The notes: a model not told the origin generated them from the sequence alone. DNA of 64,000 nucleotides from Bacteroidia bacterium (GCA_037045145.1 JBAOIA010000012.1:186001-250000); one strand, 5' to 3'; positions 1 through 7,876 are shown, counted from the first letter of the stretch. Numbers and translations: made by a program.

Positions 1-63
1 ACAAAAGATAAATTAGACTTGGAGCAACTACAGAGAATTAATAGTTTAAAAAATAAGAAGTAA
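1..63 (+). CDS. cas9: C-terminal fragment of a protein upstream of cas1, probably Cas9
   Basis: An open frame runs from the first base to a TAA at 61-63 and gives 20 residues ending in SLKNKK. The tail is lysine-rich and has no diagnostic motif. The Cas9 call rests on position alone: it ends 17 bases before cas1 on the same strand, and type II-C loci are ordered cas9-cas1-cas2-array. The RuvC, HNH and PAM-interacting domains would lie outside the window, as probably would the tracrRNA. The existence of a reading frame is likely; its identity is inferred. Confidence 0.5.
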   Translation, partial: TKDKLDLEQLQRINSLKNKK

Positions 64-80
64 TTCTCAATAGAAATTAA

Positions 81-1040
81 ATGATCAAACGCACGCTATA
101 CTTTGGCAACCCTGCTTACCTGAGCCTGACCAACAGCCAGCTGACGGTGCGCCTGCCCGAAGTAGAAAAAAACAAGCAACTCGACAACTTATTTAAGCAG
201 CAGGCACAGGCTACCATACCGGTTGAAGATATTGGTGTAGTAGTGCTCGACCATAAACAGATAACCATAACACATGGACTGTTGGATGCCCTGATGGAAA
301 ACAATGTGGCTGTTATTACCTGCAACAACACAAGGCATCCTGCCGGATTGCTGCTGCCCTTACAAGGTAACACGCTTCAGCATGAGCGCTACCAGCATCA
401 ATTAGAGGCCAGCGAGCCTTTGCGCAAACAACTGTGGCAACAAACCATTGTACAAAAAATAAAAAACCAGGCGGCAGTGCTGCAACATCAACAAATTGAT
501 GCAGCACGCCTCTACCCTGTTTACAACAATGTGAAAAGTGGCGACAGCGAAAATGCCGAAGGCACAGCCGCAGCTTTTTATTGGACTAATGTTTTTACCA
601 AACTACCTGCAGACATGGCTCATGCACCGGGTAACCTTTTCAGACGGCAACGCGATGGATTGCCTCCGAACAATTATTTGAATTATGGCTATGCCATACT
701 GCGCGCCATCATGGCCAGAAGCATAGTAGCTGCAGGACTGTTGCCCACCAAAGGCATTCATCACCACAACCGCTACAATGCCTATTGCCTTGCCGATGAC
801 CTGATGGAGCCCTACCGACCTTATGTGGACAAACTGATTATTGAAATTATTTTAAAACAGGGAATATCAGATGAGTTGAACAAAGAAATTAAAACACACC
901 TGTTGGGTATTCCGGTAATAGATGTTACACTCGATGGCGAAAGCAGCCCGCTGATGGTAGCCACACAACGCACGGCAACATCATTGGTAAAATGTTTTGC
1001 CGGAGAACAAAGAAAATTGCTTTACCCGGAGTTATCATGA
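81..1040 (+). CDS. cas1: CRISPR-associated endonuclease Cas1 (type II)
   Basis: Metal-dependent integrase that works with Cas2 to insert new spacers into the array. The protein is 319 residues, slightly longer than many type II Cas1 proteins. It opens with MIKRTLYFGNPAYLSL, a typical type II-C start. The active-site set is visible: Glu160 in AEGTAAAFYW, the histidine cluster GIHHHNRYN around 226-233, and acidic residues D239, D240 and E243 in LADDLMEPYRP. The stop codon overlaps the cas2 start (ATGA), so the two are translationally coupled. No cas4 or csn2 lies in the window, which fits subtype II-C. Confidence 0.96.
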   Translation: MIKRTLYFGNPAYLSLTNSQLTVRLPEVEKNKQLDNLFKQQAQATIPVEDIGVVVLDHKQITITHGLLDALMENNVAVITCNNTRHPAGLLLPLQGNTLQHERYQHQLEASEPLRKQLWQQTIVQKIKNQAAVLQHQQIDAARLYPVYNNVKSGDSENAEGTAAAFYWTNVFTKLPADMAHAPGNLFRRQRDGLPPNNYLNYGYAILRAIMARSIVAAGLLPTKGIHHHNRYNAYCLADDLMEPYRPYVDKLIIEIILKQGISDELNKEIKTHLLGIPVIDVTLDGESSPLMVATQRTATSLVKCFAGEQRKLLYPELS

Positions 1041-1375
1041 GTTTCGAACGCCTAAATGCCTATCGTGTTATGTGGACACTTGTAATGTTTGACTTGCCAA
1101 CAGAAACCAAGAAGCATCGTAAGTTGGCAGCCAAGTTCCGGAAAGATTTATTGCAGGATGGTTTTCAGATGTTTCAGTTCAGCATGTACATCCGTCATAG
1201 CAACAGCAGCGAAAATGCACAAGTACACCGCAATAGGGTAAAAAAATCGTTACCCTCTGAAGGAAAAATTGGCATATTGCAAATTACAGACAAACAGTTT
1301 GGACAAATGGAAGTTTATTATGGAAAAAAAGAACAACAAAAGCAGCAAACCAGTCAACAATTGGAGTTGTTTTAA
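1037..1375 (+). CDS. cas2: CRISPR-associated endoribonuclease Cas2
   Basis: Small structural partner of Cas1 in spacer acquisition. The start at 1037 was chosen because ATG there overlaps the cas1 stop and begins MSFERLNAYRVMW, a usual type II Cas2 N-terminus; an upstream in-frame codon would run 45 bases into cas1. The product is about 112 residues with a ferredoxin-like fold expected. The conserved Asp is D19 in LVMFDLPTE. The C-terminus is rich in lysine and glutamine and ends LELF. A terminator follows, and the array begins 135 bases downstream. Confidence 0.95.
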   Translation: MSFERLNAYRVMWTLVMFDLPTETKKHRKLAAKFRKDLLQDGFQMFQFSMYIRHSNSSENAQVHRNRVKKSLPSEGKIGILQITDKQFGQMEVYYGKKEQQKQQTSQQLELF

Positions 1376-1409
1376 AAAATGGCTTTTAAAAAAAGCTGCA
1401 ACAGAAATG

Positions 1410-1438
1410 AAAAATCCCACTGATGCAGCGGGATTTTT
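1410..1438. terminator. Bidirectional hairpin terminator between cas2 and the array
   Basis: AAAAATCCC at 1410-1418 pairs perfectly with GGGATTTTT at 1430-1438 around an 11-base loop. Each arm supplies a T-run in its own direction, so it could end the cas operon rightwards and array transcription leftwards. That placement fits an array read on the minus strand. Confidence 0.65.
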
Positions 1439-1510
1439 AGTTCTTAACCTGATTTTTAAAACCTTAAACAAAACATAAATTGTTGAGACATAACATCTTT
1501 AACAGGAAAG

Positions 1511-3445
1511 CTTGTAAGAACGTTGTCAAAGATAAAATTTGAAAGCAAATCACAACATGCTATGCAATTTTCAACAACTTCACTTCTTGTAAGAACGTTG
1601 TCAAAGATAAAATTTGAAAGCAAATCACAACAACTGCAAGAACTTGTAAGAGCTTAGATTCTGCATCTTGTAAGAACGTTGTCAAAGATAAAATTTGAAA
1701 GCAAATCACAACGCGCTGCTCTCATGTTGCTAATCTTAAACCTTGTAAGAACGTTGTCAAAGATAAAATTTGAAAGCAAATCACAACAAATACAGAATTT
1801 AGAAAACAGTAAACAATACTTGTAAGAACGTTGTCAAAGATAAAATTTGAAAGCAAATCACAACTGCAACGCCAGTCCCTGCAGGTTCTGCAATCTTGTA
1901 AGAACGTTGTCAAAGATAAAATTTGAAAGCAAATCACAACGTTCTCCGGAAACCGGATTAAACTGATCTGCTTGTAAGAACGTTGTCAAAGATAAAATTT
2001 GAAAGCAAATCACAACTGCCATGGCCGTGGCAGTGCCAATTCACTAACTTGTAAGAACGTTGTCAAAGATAAAATTTGAAAGCAAATCACAACTGCTGCG
2101 ACATGGTGTCTGCTGGCAATGGTCTTGTAAGAACGTTGTCAAAGATAAAATTTGAAAGCAAATCACAACTTAAACTCAAGAAGCCATACTATCCGCGAAC
2201 TTGTAAGAACGTTGTCAAAGATAAAATTTGAAAGCAAATCACAACAGGTAGAACGTAGAATCTGTTGATTAATTACTTGTAAGAACGTTGTCAAAGATAA
2301 AATTTGAAAGCAAATCACAACTACAGTACTTTGACTAAAGGCAATTACTTTCTTGTAAGAACGTTGTCAAAGATAAAATTTGAAAGCAAATCACAACAGT
2401 TAGTACGCTACACTACACCACGAGTTCTTGTAAGAACGTTGTCAAAGATAAAATTTGAAAGCAAATCACAACTCAAAATTGGCGATATAAAACCACAAGA
2501 CACTTGTAAGAACGTTGTCAAAGATAAAATTTGAAAGCAAATCACAACGGTGGAACCGTTAACCCGCAGTTCAGTGGCTTGTAAGAACGTTGTCAAAGAT
2601 AAAATTTGAAAGCAAATCACAACCCAATTCTTCTGTAAGAACCTTTGCTGTTTCTTGTAAGAACGTTGTCAAAGATAAAATTTGAAAGCAAATCACAACG
2701 CAGTCTTGCTTGATGGTCGGTTAGTGCTGCTTGTAAGAACGTTGTCAAAGATAAAATTTGAAAGCAAATCACAACGGTGGACGATAACCAATAGCCCTTG
2801 TACTCTTGTAAGAACGTTGTCAAAGATAAAATTTGAAAGCAAATCACAACGCTCTTGCGCTCTCTCTTGTCGCTTAACCCTTGTAAGAACGTTGTCAAAG
2901 ATAAAACTTGAAAGCAAATCACAACAATAACTATTCATTAACTCATTTCAGAAAGCTTGTAAGAACGTTGTCAAAGATAAAATTTGAAAGCAAATCACAA
3001 CTGCGGTGGGTATTGCACACAACAAAAGCACTTGTAAGAACGTTGTCAAAGATAAAATTTGAAAGCAAATCACAACTTTCTCTGTCACCAATTTAACGTT
3101 GTGGTCCTTGTAAGAACGTTGTCAAAGATAAAATTTGAAAGCAAATCACAACAATTCGTCTGTATGGGAAAAAAGCATTGGGCTTGTAAGAACGTTGTCA
3201 AAGATAAAATTTGAAAGCAAATCACAACTAAGTTTAAGATATTACTGATTGACTTTTTCTTGTAAGAACGTTGTCAAAGATAAAATTTGAAAGCAAATCA
3301 CAACCCAATCAGGAGCAGTTTAATTCTCTCAAAACTTGTAAGAACGTTGTCAAAGATAAAATTTGAAAGCAAATCACAACGGCTTCTTGTTCTAAAAATT
3401 CGTTATAATCTTGTAAGAACGTTGTCAAAGATAAAATTTGAAAGC
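1511..3445 (-). CRISPR. Type II-C CRISPR array, 25 intact repeats plus a truncated 26th, 25 spacers
   Basis: The 46-bp repeat reads CTTGTAAGAACG... to ...GCAAATCACAAC on the plus strand, so GTTGTGATTTGC... on the minus strand, the usual form for Bacteroidota II-C. Repeat starts are 1511, 1586, 1667, 1742, 1819, 1895, 1971, 2048, 2124, 2200, 2276, 2352, 2427, 2503, 2578, 2654, 2730, 2805, 2880, 2956, 3031, 3107, 3183, 3259, 3335 and 3410. Spacers are 29-31 nt, except spacer 2 (1632-1666), which is 35 nt. All intact repeats are identical except that at 2880, which has T to C at 2907. The last repeat stops after 36 bases at 3445, where a repetitive element interrupts it; its missing tail is at 3994-4004. 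The minus-strand reading is inferred from the promoter inside each repeat and from the convergent terminator. Confidence 0.97.
1527..1555 (-). promoter_or_regulatory. Putative promoter inside each CRISPR repeat (first repeat shown)
   Basis: On the minus strand the repeat has TTG at repeat positions 2-4, an 18-bp gap, then TATCTTTG at 23-30, an exact match to the Bacteroidota -7 box TAnnTTTG. It recurs in all 25 intact repeats; the one substitution (2907) falls outside both boxes. Transcription would start near the end of the repeat and run into the next spacer and repeat. TTG-N18-TATCTTTG also precedes the gene at 51527. Inference from sequence only. Confidence 0.5.
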
Positions 3446-3993
3446 CCGTCCGACCGGTGTCATCCGGGCGGGCAAATCACTTTAGGGCGAGACTTGCTCG
3501 CCCTCCTTACGGAGCTAAAATGGGGAGGTAAACTCCACCACATGGTTTGAAAGTTTACCCGTACAGTATAACTGGGCGGGCCCGTCCGACCGGTGTCATC
3601 CGGGCGGGCAAATCACTTTAGGGCGAGACTTGCTCGCCCTCCTTACGGAGATAAATTGGGGAGGTAAACTCCACCATTCGAAATAGGGAGGTAAACTCCA
3701 CCTCATGGTTTGAAAGTTTAACCGAACAGTATAACTGGGCGGATCTGTCCGAATAGTAGTATAACTGGGCGGGCCCGTCCGACCGGTGTCATCCGGGCGG
3801 ACAAATCACTTTAGGGCGAGGCTTGCTCGCCCTCCATACGGAGATAAAATAGGGAGGTAAACTCCACCATTCGAAATAGGGCGGTAAACTCCACCACATC
3901 GTTTGAAAGTTTACCCGAACAGTATAACCAGGCGGATCTGTCCGAATGGTAGTATAACTGGGTGAGCTTGTCCGAACAGTAAAACTGGGCGGA
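3446..3993. repeat. Hairpin-rich tandem repeat element splitting the terminal CRISPR repeat
   Basis: Three direct copies begin at about 3446, 3580 and 3774. Each opens with CCGTCCGACCGGTGTCATCC, a stem-loop whose CCCGTCCG arm pairs with CGGGCGGG using one G-T pair. Next comes CAAATCAC, then the hairpin AGGGCGAG/CTCGCCCT, then one or two GGAGGTAAACTCC modules, then GTTTGAAAGTTTA, then one to three short GTCCGAA/TATAACTGGGCGG submodules. Later copies are longer through internal duplications. It is GC-richer than its surroundings, lacks a transposase, and shows no convincing coding frame. It resembles a REP or BIME-like cluster, but I do not recognise the family. Confidence 0.85.
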
Positions 3994-4004
3994 CAAATCA
4001 CAAC
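3994..4004 (-). repeat. Detached end of the interrupted CRISPR repeat
   Basis: CAAATCACAAC is exactly the missing end of the repeat broken at 3445. Joining 3410-3445 to 3995-4004 restores the full 46 bp. CAAATCAC also occurs inside the element, but only here is it followed by AAC. Confidence 0.8.
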
Positions 4005-4112
4005 TTTGCAATATTGCTTTGCTTGCTTCTGTTTAATGTTCTGTCTATGAGATTTTTTTCGTTGATGAAATTGATTATGGTAAAGAATAAAAATAAATAA
4101 AAAAAAGTGTGG
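4005..4112 (-). other. AT-rich flank, putative CRISPR leader
   Basis: This 108-bp AT-rich stretch lies beyond the last repeat. If the array is read on the minus strand it is the leader, now about 550 bp from the first intact repeat. I see no exact TAnnTTTG box pointing into the array and no gene. Confidence 0.35.
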
Positions 4113-4433
4113 TTAATCCATCTTGTTTTCTATTTCTGACTCCACCATGTCTTCTATCCATTCTCTTTGTTGCAATTGCTCCTTTGTTAAACTATCTTGA
4201 ACAGGCTTATCTTTCTTTTTTCTCATTTTATCATTTTTATGTCTTTCTTCAAATCTTCTTCTTTGTATCATTAACTCCTGATAGGTTGGTGATGTGGCAC
4301 TATCCCACTCTGGTTGTTTGGGTAAAGACTTTTCATACTCTATAATTTTTTGTTGTTCACAACTGTCATACATCAGTATGGAAATCCCTATAGCTGTTAT
4401 ACCTAACCAAGCTTTAAGAAAAAACTTCAACAT
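4113..4433 (-). CDS. Small membrane-anchored hypothetical protein
   Basis: A 106-residue protein of unknown function. Residues 1-22 (MLKFFLKAWLGITAIGISIL and on) form one hydrophobic segment that looks like a membrane anchor or uncleaved signal. The rest is highly charged and probably helical, with basic stretches such as RRRFEERHKNDKMRKKKDK. It has no recognisable domain. It lies between the CRISPR flank and a divergent YceI gene, on the opposite strand to the cas genes. Nothing links it to CRISPR function beyond proximity. Confidence 0.6.
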   Translation of the reverse strand: MLKFFLKAWLGITAIGISILMYDSCEQQKIIEYEKSLPKQPEWDSATSPTYQELMIQRRRFEERHKNDKMRKKKDKPVQDSLTKEQLQQREWIEDMVESEIENKMD

Positions 4434-4618
4434 GATATAAGGCTATTGAAATTCATTGCAATTATTTGATGACAAAACTTTTCTAACTGTTTTTATTCAT
4501 TGTTAAATGCAAAGTTACAACTGAATTTTTAATTAATTTATATAAAGTTAACCTAGGTTAATTTTTAGTGCAACCCGTAGTTCTATCATTGCACCATAAA
4601 TCAAAAAATATAAAATAA

Positions 4619-5203
4619 ATGAAAAAATTATTTCTAAGTGCATTTGCAGTAGCTATCACTTTCAGCCTTCATGCACAAACAAAATGGACTGCAGACAAGA
4701 GTCATTCTAAAATTGGATTCACCGTTACACACATGCTTATTGCAGAAGTTGACGGTCATTTTAAAGACTTCACTGCTTCTATGACTTCAACAAAAGATAA
4801 TTTTGAAGACAGCAAGGTTGAGTTTAAAGCACCTGTATTGTCAATAAATACCAATGACGATAAACGTGATGAGCATCTTCGTGGCTCAGATTTTTTTGAC
4901 ATGGCAAACCATCCTGAAATTTCTTTTACCAGTGTATCATTTAAACCTGCCGGTGATAAAAAATTTAAGGTTGTAGGAAATCTTACTATGCGAGGTGTAA
5001 CAAGAAGTGTTACTTTAGAAGCTACACATATAGGCACTGTTGAAGATCCATGGGGGAATACCAAGGCAGGATTTAAGTTGACAGGAAAGGTTAACCGTAA
5101 AGATTATGGAATAGCCTGGAATAAAACTTTGACATCCGGAGGTGCTGTGGTGAGTGACGAGGTTGCTATGAATTGTATGATAGAATTGGTTAAACAAAAA
5201 TAA
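4619..5203 (+). CDS. YceI-family periplasmic lipid-binding protein
   Basis: A 194-residue secreted protein with a Sec signal peptide (MKKLFLSAFAVAITFSLHAQ). The mature part shows the YceI pattern: TKWTADKSHSKIGFTVTHM at the start, a central LRGSDFFDMANHPEISF, and DYGIAWN near the C-terminus. YceI proteins form an elongated lipocalin-like barrel that binds polyisoprenoid or other long-chain lipids; the ligand here is unknown. It stands alone, with a strong terminator after it. A near-consensus box, TATCATTG, lies in the upstream region. Confidence 0.9.
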   Translation: MKKLFLSAFAVAITFSLHAQTKWTADKSHSKIGFTVTHMLIAEVDGHFKDFTASMTSTKDNFEDSKVEFKAPVLSINTNDDKRDEHLRGSDFFDMANHPEISFTSVSFKPAGDKKFKVVGNLTMRGVTRSVTLEATHIGTVEDPWGNTKAGFKLTGKVNRKDYGIAWNKTLTSGGAVVSDEVAMNCMIELVKQK

Positions 5204-5224
5204 GTGTGAGTTAATATTTTATTT

Positions 5225-5252
5225 AAAGGCAGCCTTTGCTTAGGCTGCCTTT
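5225..5252. terminator. Rho-independent terminator between convergent genes
   Basis: AAAGGCAGCC (5225-5234) pairs perfectly with GGCTGCCTTT (5243-5252) over an 8-base loop and is followed by further T residues. It ends the YceI gene and can also serve the gene converging from the right. Confidence 0.85.
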
Positions 5253-5261
5253 TTTTATGTA

Positions 5262-6566
5262 TCAGAAATTTAATCTAATGCCTGAAAACATACCGATGCT
5301 ACTCATTTTTTCACGAATAGGTGCGCCTTTGCGACTGATATCACTTAAATGATAATTATATTTAGGACCAATGAGTACTTCAATATTTTGAAAAATACTA
5401 TAGGTAGCAATAACTTCACCTGAAATGCCTAAACCGATGTTTTGTTTATAAGGTGTAGCAGCTGAAGAAATATCTATCAGCGACTGCATATTTTCTTGAA
5501 TAATTTTCCCTTTATAGCCTGAATAAATATTCATATATATCCCTGCACTACTTTGAATGCTCCATAGTCCTCTGTTATATCGCCATCCAAACATTATTGG
5601 CACATTAACAAAACGATAGTGATTTGAAATGATGATTTCACCTGTAGCATTAACAGAACCCACAATGGTGTCGGCAACCAAAGCGTTTGTGAGTGGATTG
5701 ATATAGTAACCATTAATAGAATCAATTCGCATGCCTACAGGAAGATTTCCCATGCCCGGAATAAATGTATAGCTGAGTCGCTCATTCATATCAAAAATAT
5801 CAATACCGGTCTTAAAAAAGAAATTGGTGTTCAGCCAAAAGCCCGCTCTTATTCCTTGGCTATGAGAATATATGTTTTTCTCTGTGTTTCTTCTTAATTT
5901 CAGATATGCAGTATTACCACTTCCTAAATCCCGTGTATGTTGGGTAAATTCTGGAGCATAATAGACATCTGTAAAAACGCGAATTCCTTTTTTTGTCTTC
6001 TCTATTTCCGAAGCCGGCTTGTGGGTAATTAGTGCCTGACTGATTTCTGATTCCGGTAAGGTTATTTGTATTGGTTTAAGCAAATCCCATTCACTATTAT
6101 TAACCTTAGGGTTTTCTTTGGTTGTTGATGCAATTACCCTCAATGGTTCCAAAGTTTTTGGAACTGCGTTATTATTGATTAAGACGGTACTGTAATTACT
6201 TTTAGCTGAATGGTTTCTTATTGAATTGTTGGCAGCATCATTGTTCGCTGACTTAATTGAATTGTCTTGTTCTGATTTGTTATCTGCAATATTTACCAGA
6301 GATGATTTATTACTAATTGCCTCTGCTTTGTTAGGTTGATTATCATTTAAAGAAGAAATTTCTGTTTGATTTGAAGTAAAATAATACCACCCTATTCCGG
6401 AAGGAATAAGTAAAAACAGTAACAACCAAAGTAAATTCCTATTAAAAACCCCTTGCTTGGCAACAGGCAATTCTGCTTCTACCCTACTCCACAGCCCGGT
6501 ACTGACTGACTCCTCTTCAGAATTCAACTTTTGTCTGATCAGATCATCAAATTGTTCATCCTGCAT
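5262..6566 (-). CDS. Membrane-anchored beta-barrel-like protein paired with an ECF sigma factor
   Basis: A 434-residue protein. Residues 1-43 are acidic and predicted cytoplasmic (MQDEQFDDLIRQKLNSEEES). Residues 44-63 form one transmembrane helix (NLLWLLLFLLIPSGIGWYYF). Residues 65-150 are low-complexity and rich in Asn and Ser. From about 195 to the end, alternating strands ending in SGIRLNF resemble a PorT-like outer-membrane barrel. Its start overlaps the sigma-factor gene by 11 bases. The layout suggests an anti-sigma or signal-transducing role for the N-terminus, but no zinc-binding anti-sigma motif is seen. The same chain seems to carry an inner-membrane helix and a barrel-like C-terminus. 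Confidence 0.75.
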   Translation of the reverse strand: MQDEQFDDLIRQKLNSEEESVSTGLWSRVEAELPVAKQGVFNRNLLWLLLFLLIPSGIGWYYFTSNQTEISSLNDNQPNKAEAISNKSSLVNIADNKSEQDNSIKSANNDAANNSIRNHSAKSNYSTVLINNNAVPKTLEPLRVIASTTKENPKVNNSEWDLLKPIQITLPESEISQALITHKPASEIEKTKKGIRVFTDVYYAPEFTQHTRDLGSGNTAYLKLRRNTEKNIYSHSQGIRAGFWLNTNFFFKTGIDIFDMNERLSYTFIPGMGNLPVGMRIDSINGYYINPLTNALVADTIVGSVNATGEIIISNHYRFVNVPIMFGWRYNRGLWSIQSSAGIYMNIYSGYKGKIIQENMQSLIDISSAATPYKQNIGLGISGEVIATYSIFQNIEVLIGPKYNYHLSDISRKGAPIREKMSSIGMFSGIRLNF

Positions 6567-7101
6567 GACTGTATGTTATTTTATTTTTTTTTAGTTTTTG
6601 TTGTAAAGCCAACCGTGCTTTTAATAACTGACTGCGCGATGTTGCTTCTGAAATGTGCAGACTTTCTGCAATTTCCTTATGTGAGAATCCTTCTATCACA
6701 TACATGTTAAAAACCAACCGGTAACCATCAGGCAAAGCATTGATGTGTGCTTTCAGTTCTTTGGCAGACATATCAGCAATTACATCACCATAGTCGTAAA
6801 CAGGCATGTTGGTATGAACCATGGCTACTTCTTCTTTGTAACTGTAGCGTGTAATTTTTGTAAGTGCTGCATTGACCATTATTTTTCTTATCCAACCCTC
6901 AAACGATCCTTCAAAACTAAATTTAGCTATATATTTGAATACTTTAATAAACCCTTCCTGTAAAACATCTTCTGCATCATCGTGGTTATTGACATAGCGC
7001 ATACAAACGACTTTCATTTTGCCGGCAAACTTTTCGAACAAAGCTCTCTGGCAATTTCTGTCACCGCGAATACAGCCTTCAATTAGTTCACGGTCTGTCA
7101 T
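6556..7101 (-). CDS. ECF-family RNA polymerase sigma factor
   Basis: An alternative sigma factor of about 181 residues. Region 2 includes DDAEDVLQEGFIKVFKYIAK; region 4 includes GFSHKEIAESLHISEATSRS, a helix-turn-helix that reads the -35 element. I chose the ATG at 7101 (MTDRELIEGCIRGD), the usual start in this family; a longer frame to 7149 adds 16 unconserved residues. The downstream membrane protein overlaps its end, so the two are co-transcribed and probably form a signalling pair. The stimulus and target promoters are unknown. Confidence 0.92.
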   Translation of the reverse strand: MTDRELIEGCIRGDRNCQRALFEKFAGKMKVVCMRYVNNHDDAEDVLQEGFIKVFKYIAKFSFEGSFEGWIRKIMVNAALTKITRYSYKEEVAMVHTNMPVYDYGDVIADMSAKELKAHINALPDGYRLVFNMYVIEGFSHKEIAESLHISEATSRSQLLKARLALQQKLKKNKITYSHAG

Positions 7102-7219
7102 AACTGTTTTGAATGCATTCCATTTATAAAGACTCACTTTAACAGACAAATGTTGCCTGCATCAGATTAAATGTAAAAATAATTAAAAAGGAATTGCTAT
7201 GGCAGAATATCTGACTATC

Positions 7220-7870
7220 TTAACTTCTTACTTTATCGTTCAACATGGGTACAAAGCGAAATGAGTTAAAATCGACTACTTCCATGGTTTGATCTGGCTT
7301 TTTTATAACGGTTTTCATCACCTGAACATCTTCACCAACGGGAACAACCATAACACCGCCCGTCTTCAACTGCTCAAACAATGATTGCGGAATATCGGGT
7401 GCACCACAGGTAATAATTATCTTGTCGAATGGTGCAAATGCAGGCAAACCTTTAAAGCCATCGCCAAAATGAATTTTAGGCATGTACCCTAGCTTTTCGA
7501 GTAAAAGTTTTGCTTTATCGGCAAGCAATTTATGTCGCTCAATAGAAAATACTTTAGCCCCTAATTCGCAAAGCACAGATGTCTGATAGCCCGAACCTGT
7601 TCCGATTTCCAACACTTTATCACCTTTTTGAATGCCAAGCAACATTGATTGAAAAGCAACAGTATAGGGTTGTGAAATTGTTTGACCTGAACCAATTGGA
7701 AAGGCTTTGTCTATATAGGCCGATTCAATAAATGCATTATCCATAAATGCATGACGTGGAATTTTTGTCATGGCAGCAATAACAGCTGCTTCATTTATTC
7801 CTTTAGTCTTTAATTCTGCAATTAGCTGTCGCCTTAATCCTTGATGTTTAAAAGTGTCTGTAATATTCAT
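7220..7870 (-). CDS. pcm: Protein-L-isoaspartate O-methyltransferase
   Basis: Repairs isoaspartyl residues in aged proteins by SAM-dependent methylation. The SAM site appears as VLEIGTGSGYQTSVLCELGA, and the GSGQTISQPYTVA motif before it is diagnostic of the family. FDKIIITCGAPDIPQSL forms part of the later Rossmann strands. Length (about 216 residues) is usual. A longer frame begins at 7888, but a TAAATTTG box covers 7877-7884, inside that extension, so the ATG at 7870 (MNITDTFKHQGLRRQL) is preferred. It lies 64 bases beyond the trxB end region and appears to have its own promoter. Confidence 0.93.
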   Translation of the reverse strand: MNITDTFKHQGLRRQLIAELKTKGINEAAVIAAMTKIPRHAFMDNAFIESAYIDKAFPIGSGQTISQPYTVAFQSMLLGIQKGDKVLEIGTGSGYQTSVLCELGAKVFSIERHKLLADKAKLLLEKLGYMPKIHFGDGFKGLPAFAPFDKIIITCGAPDIPQSLFEQLKTGGVMVVPVGEDVQVMKTVIKKPDQTMEVVDFNSFRFVPMLNDKVRS

Positions 7871-7876
7871 TTCAAA

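Noticed and set aside
1376..1510. Possible tracrRNA between cas2 and the array
   Set aside because: I found no anti-repeat matching the minus-strand repeat start (GTTGTGATTTGC) on either strand here, only the terminator. It probably lies upstream of cas9, outside the window.
1722..3550. Open frames through the CRISPR array encoding repeats of LVRTLSKIKFESKSQ or its reverse
   Set aside because: They arise only because the repeat has no stop in some frames; each is the translated repeat plus spacer. No gene is likely.
3446..3993. An insertion sequence in the last repeat
   Set aside because: There is no transposase and no paired terminal inverted repeats with target duplication that I can define; tandem hairpin units describe it better.
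3789..4011. Two overlapping minus-strand frames of about 70 codons in the tandem element
   Set aside because: They follow the hairpin modules, overlap each other and have repeat-driven composition with no start context.
4005..4112. Possible tracrRNA or promoter in the right flank
   Set aside because: No anti-repeat beyond the detached repeat end and no exact TAnnTTTG box were seen.
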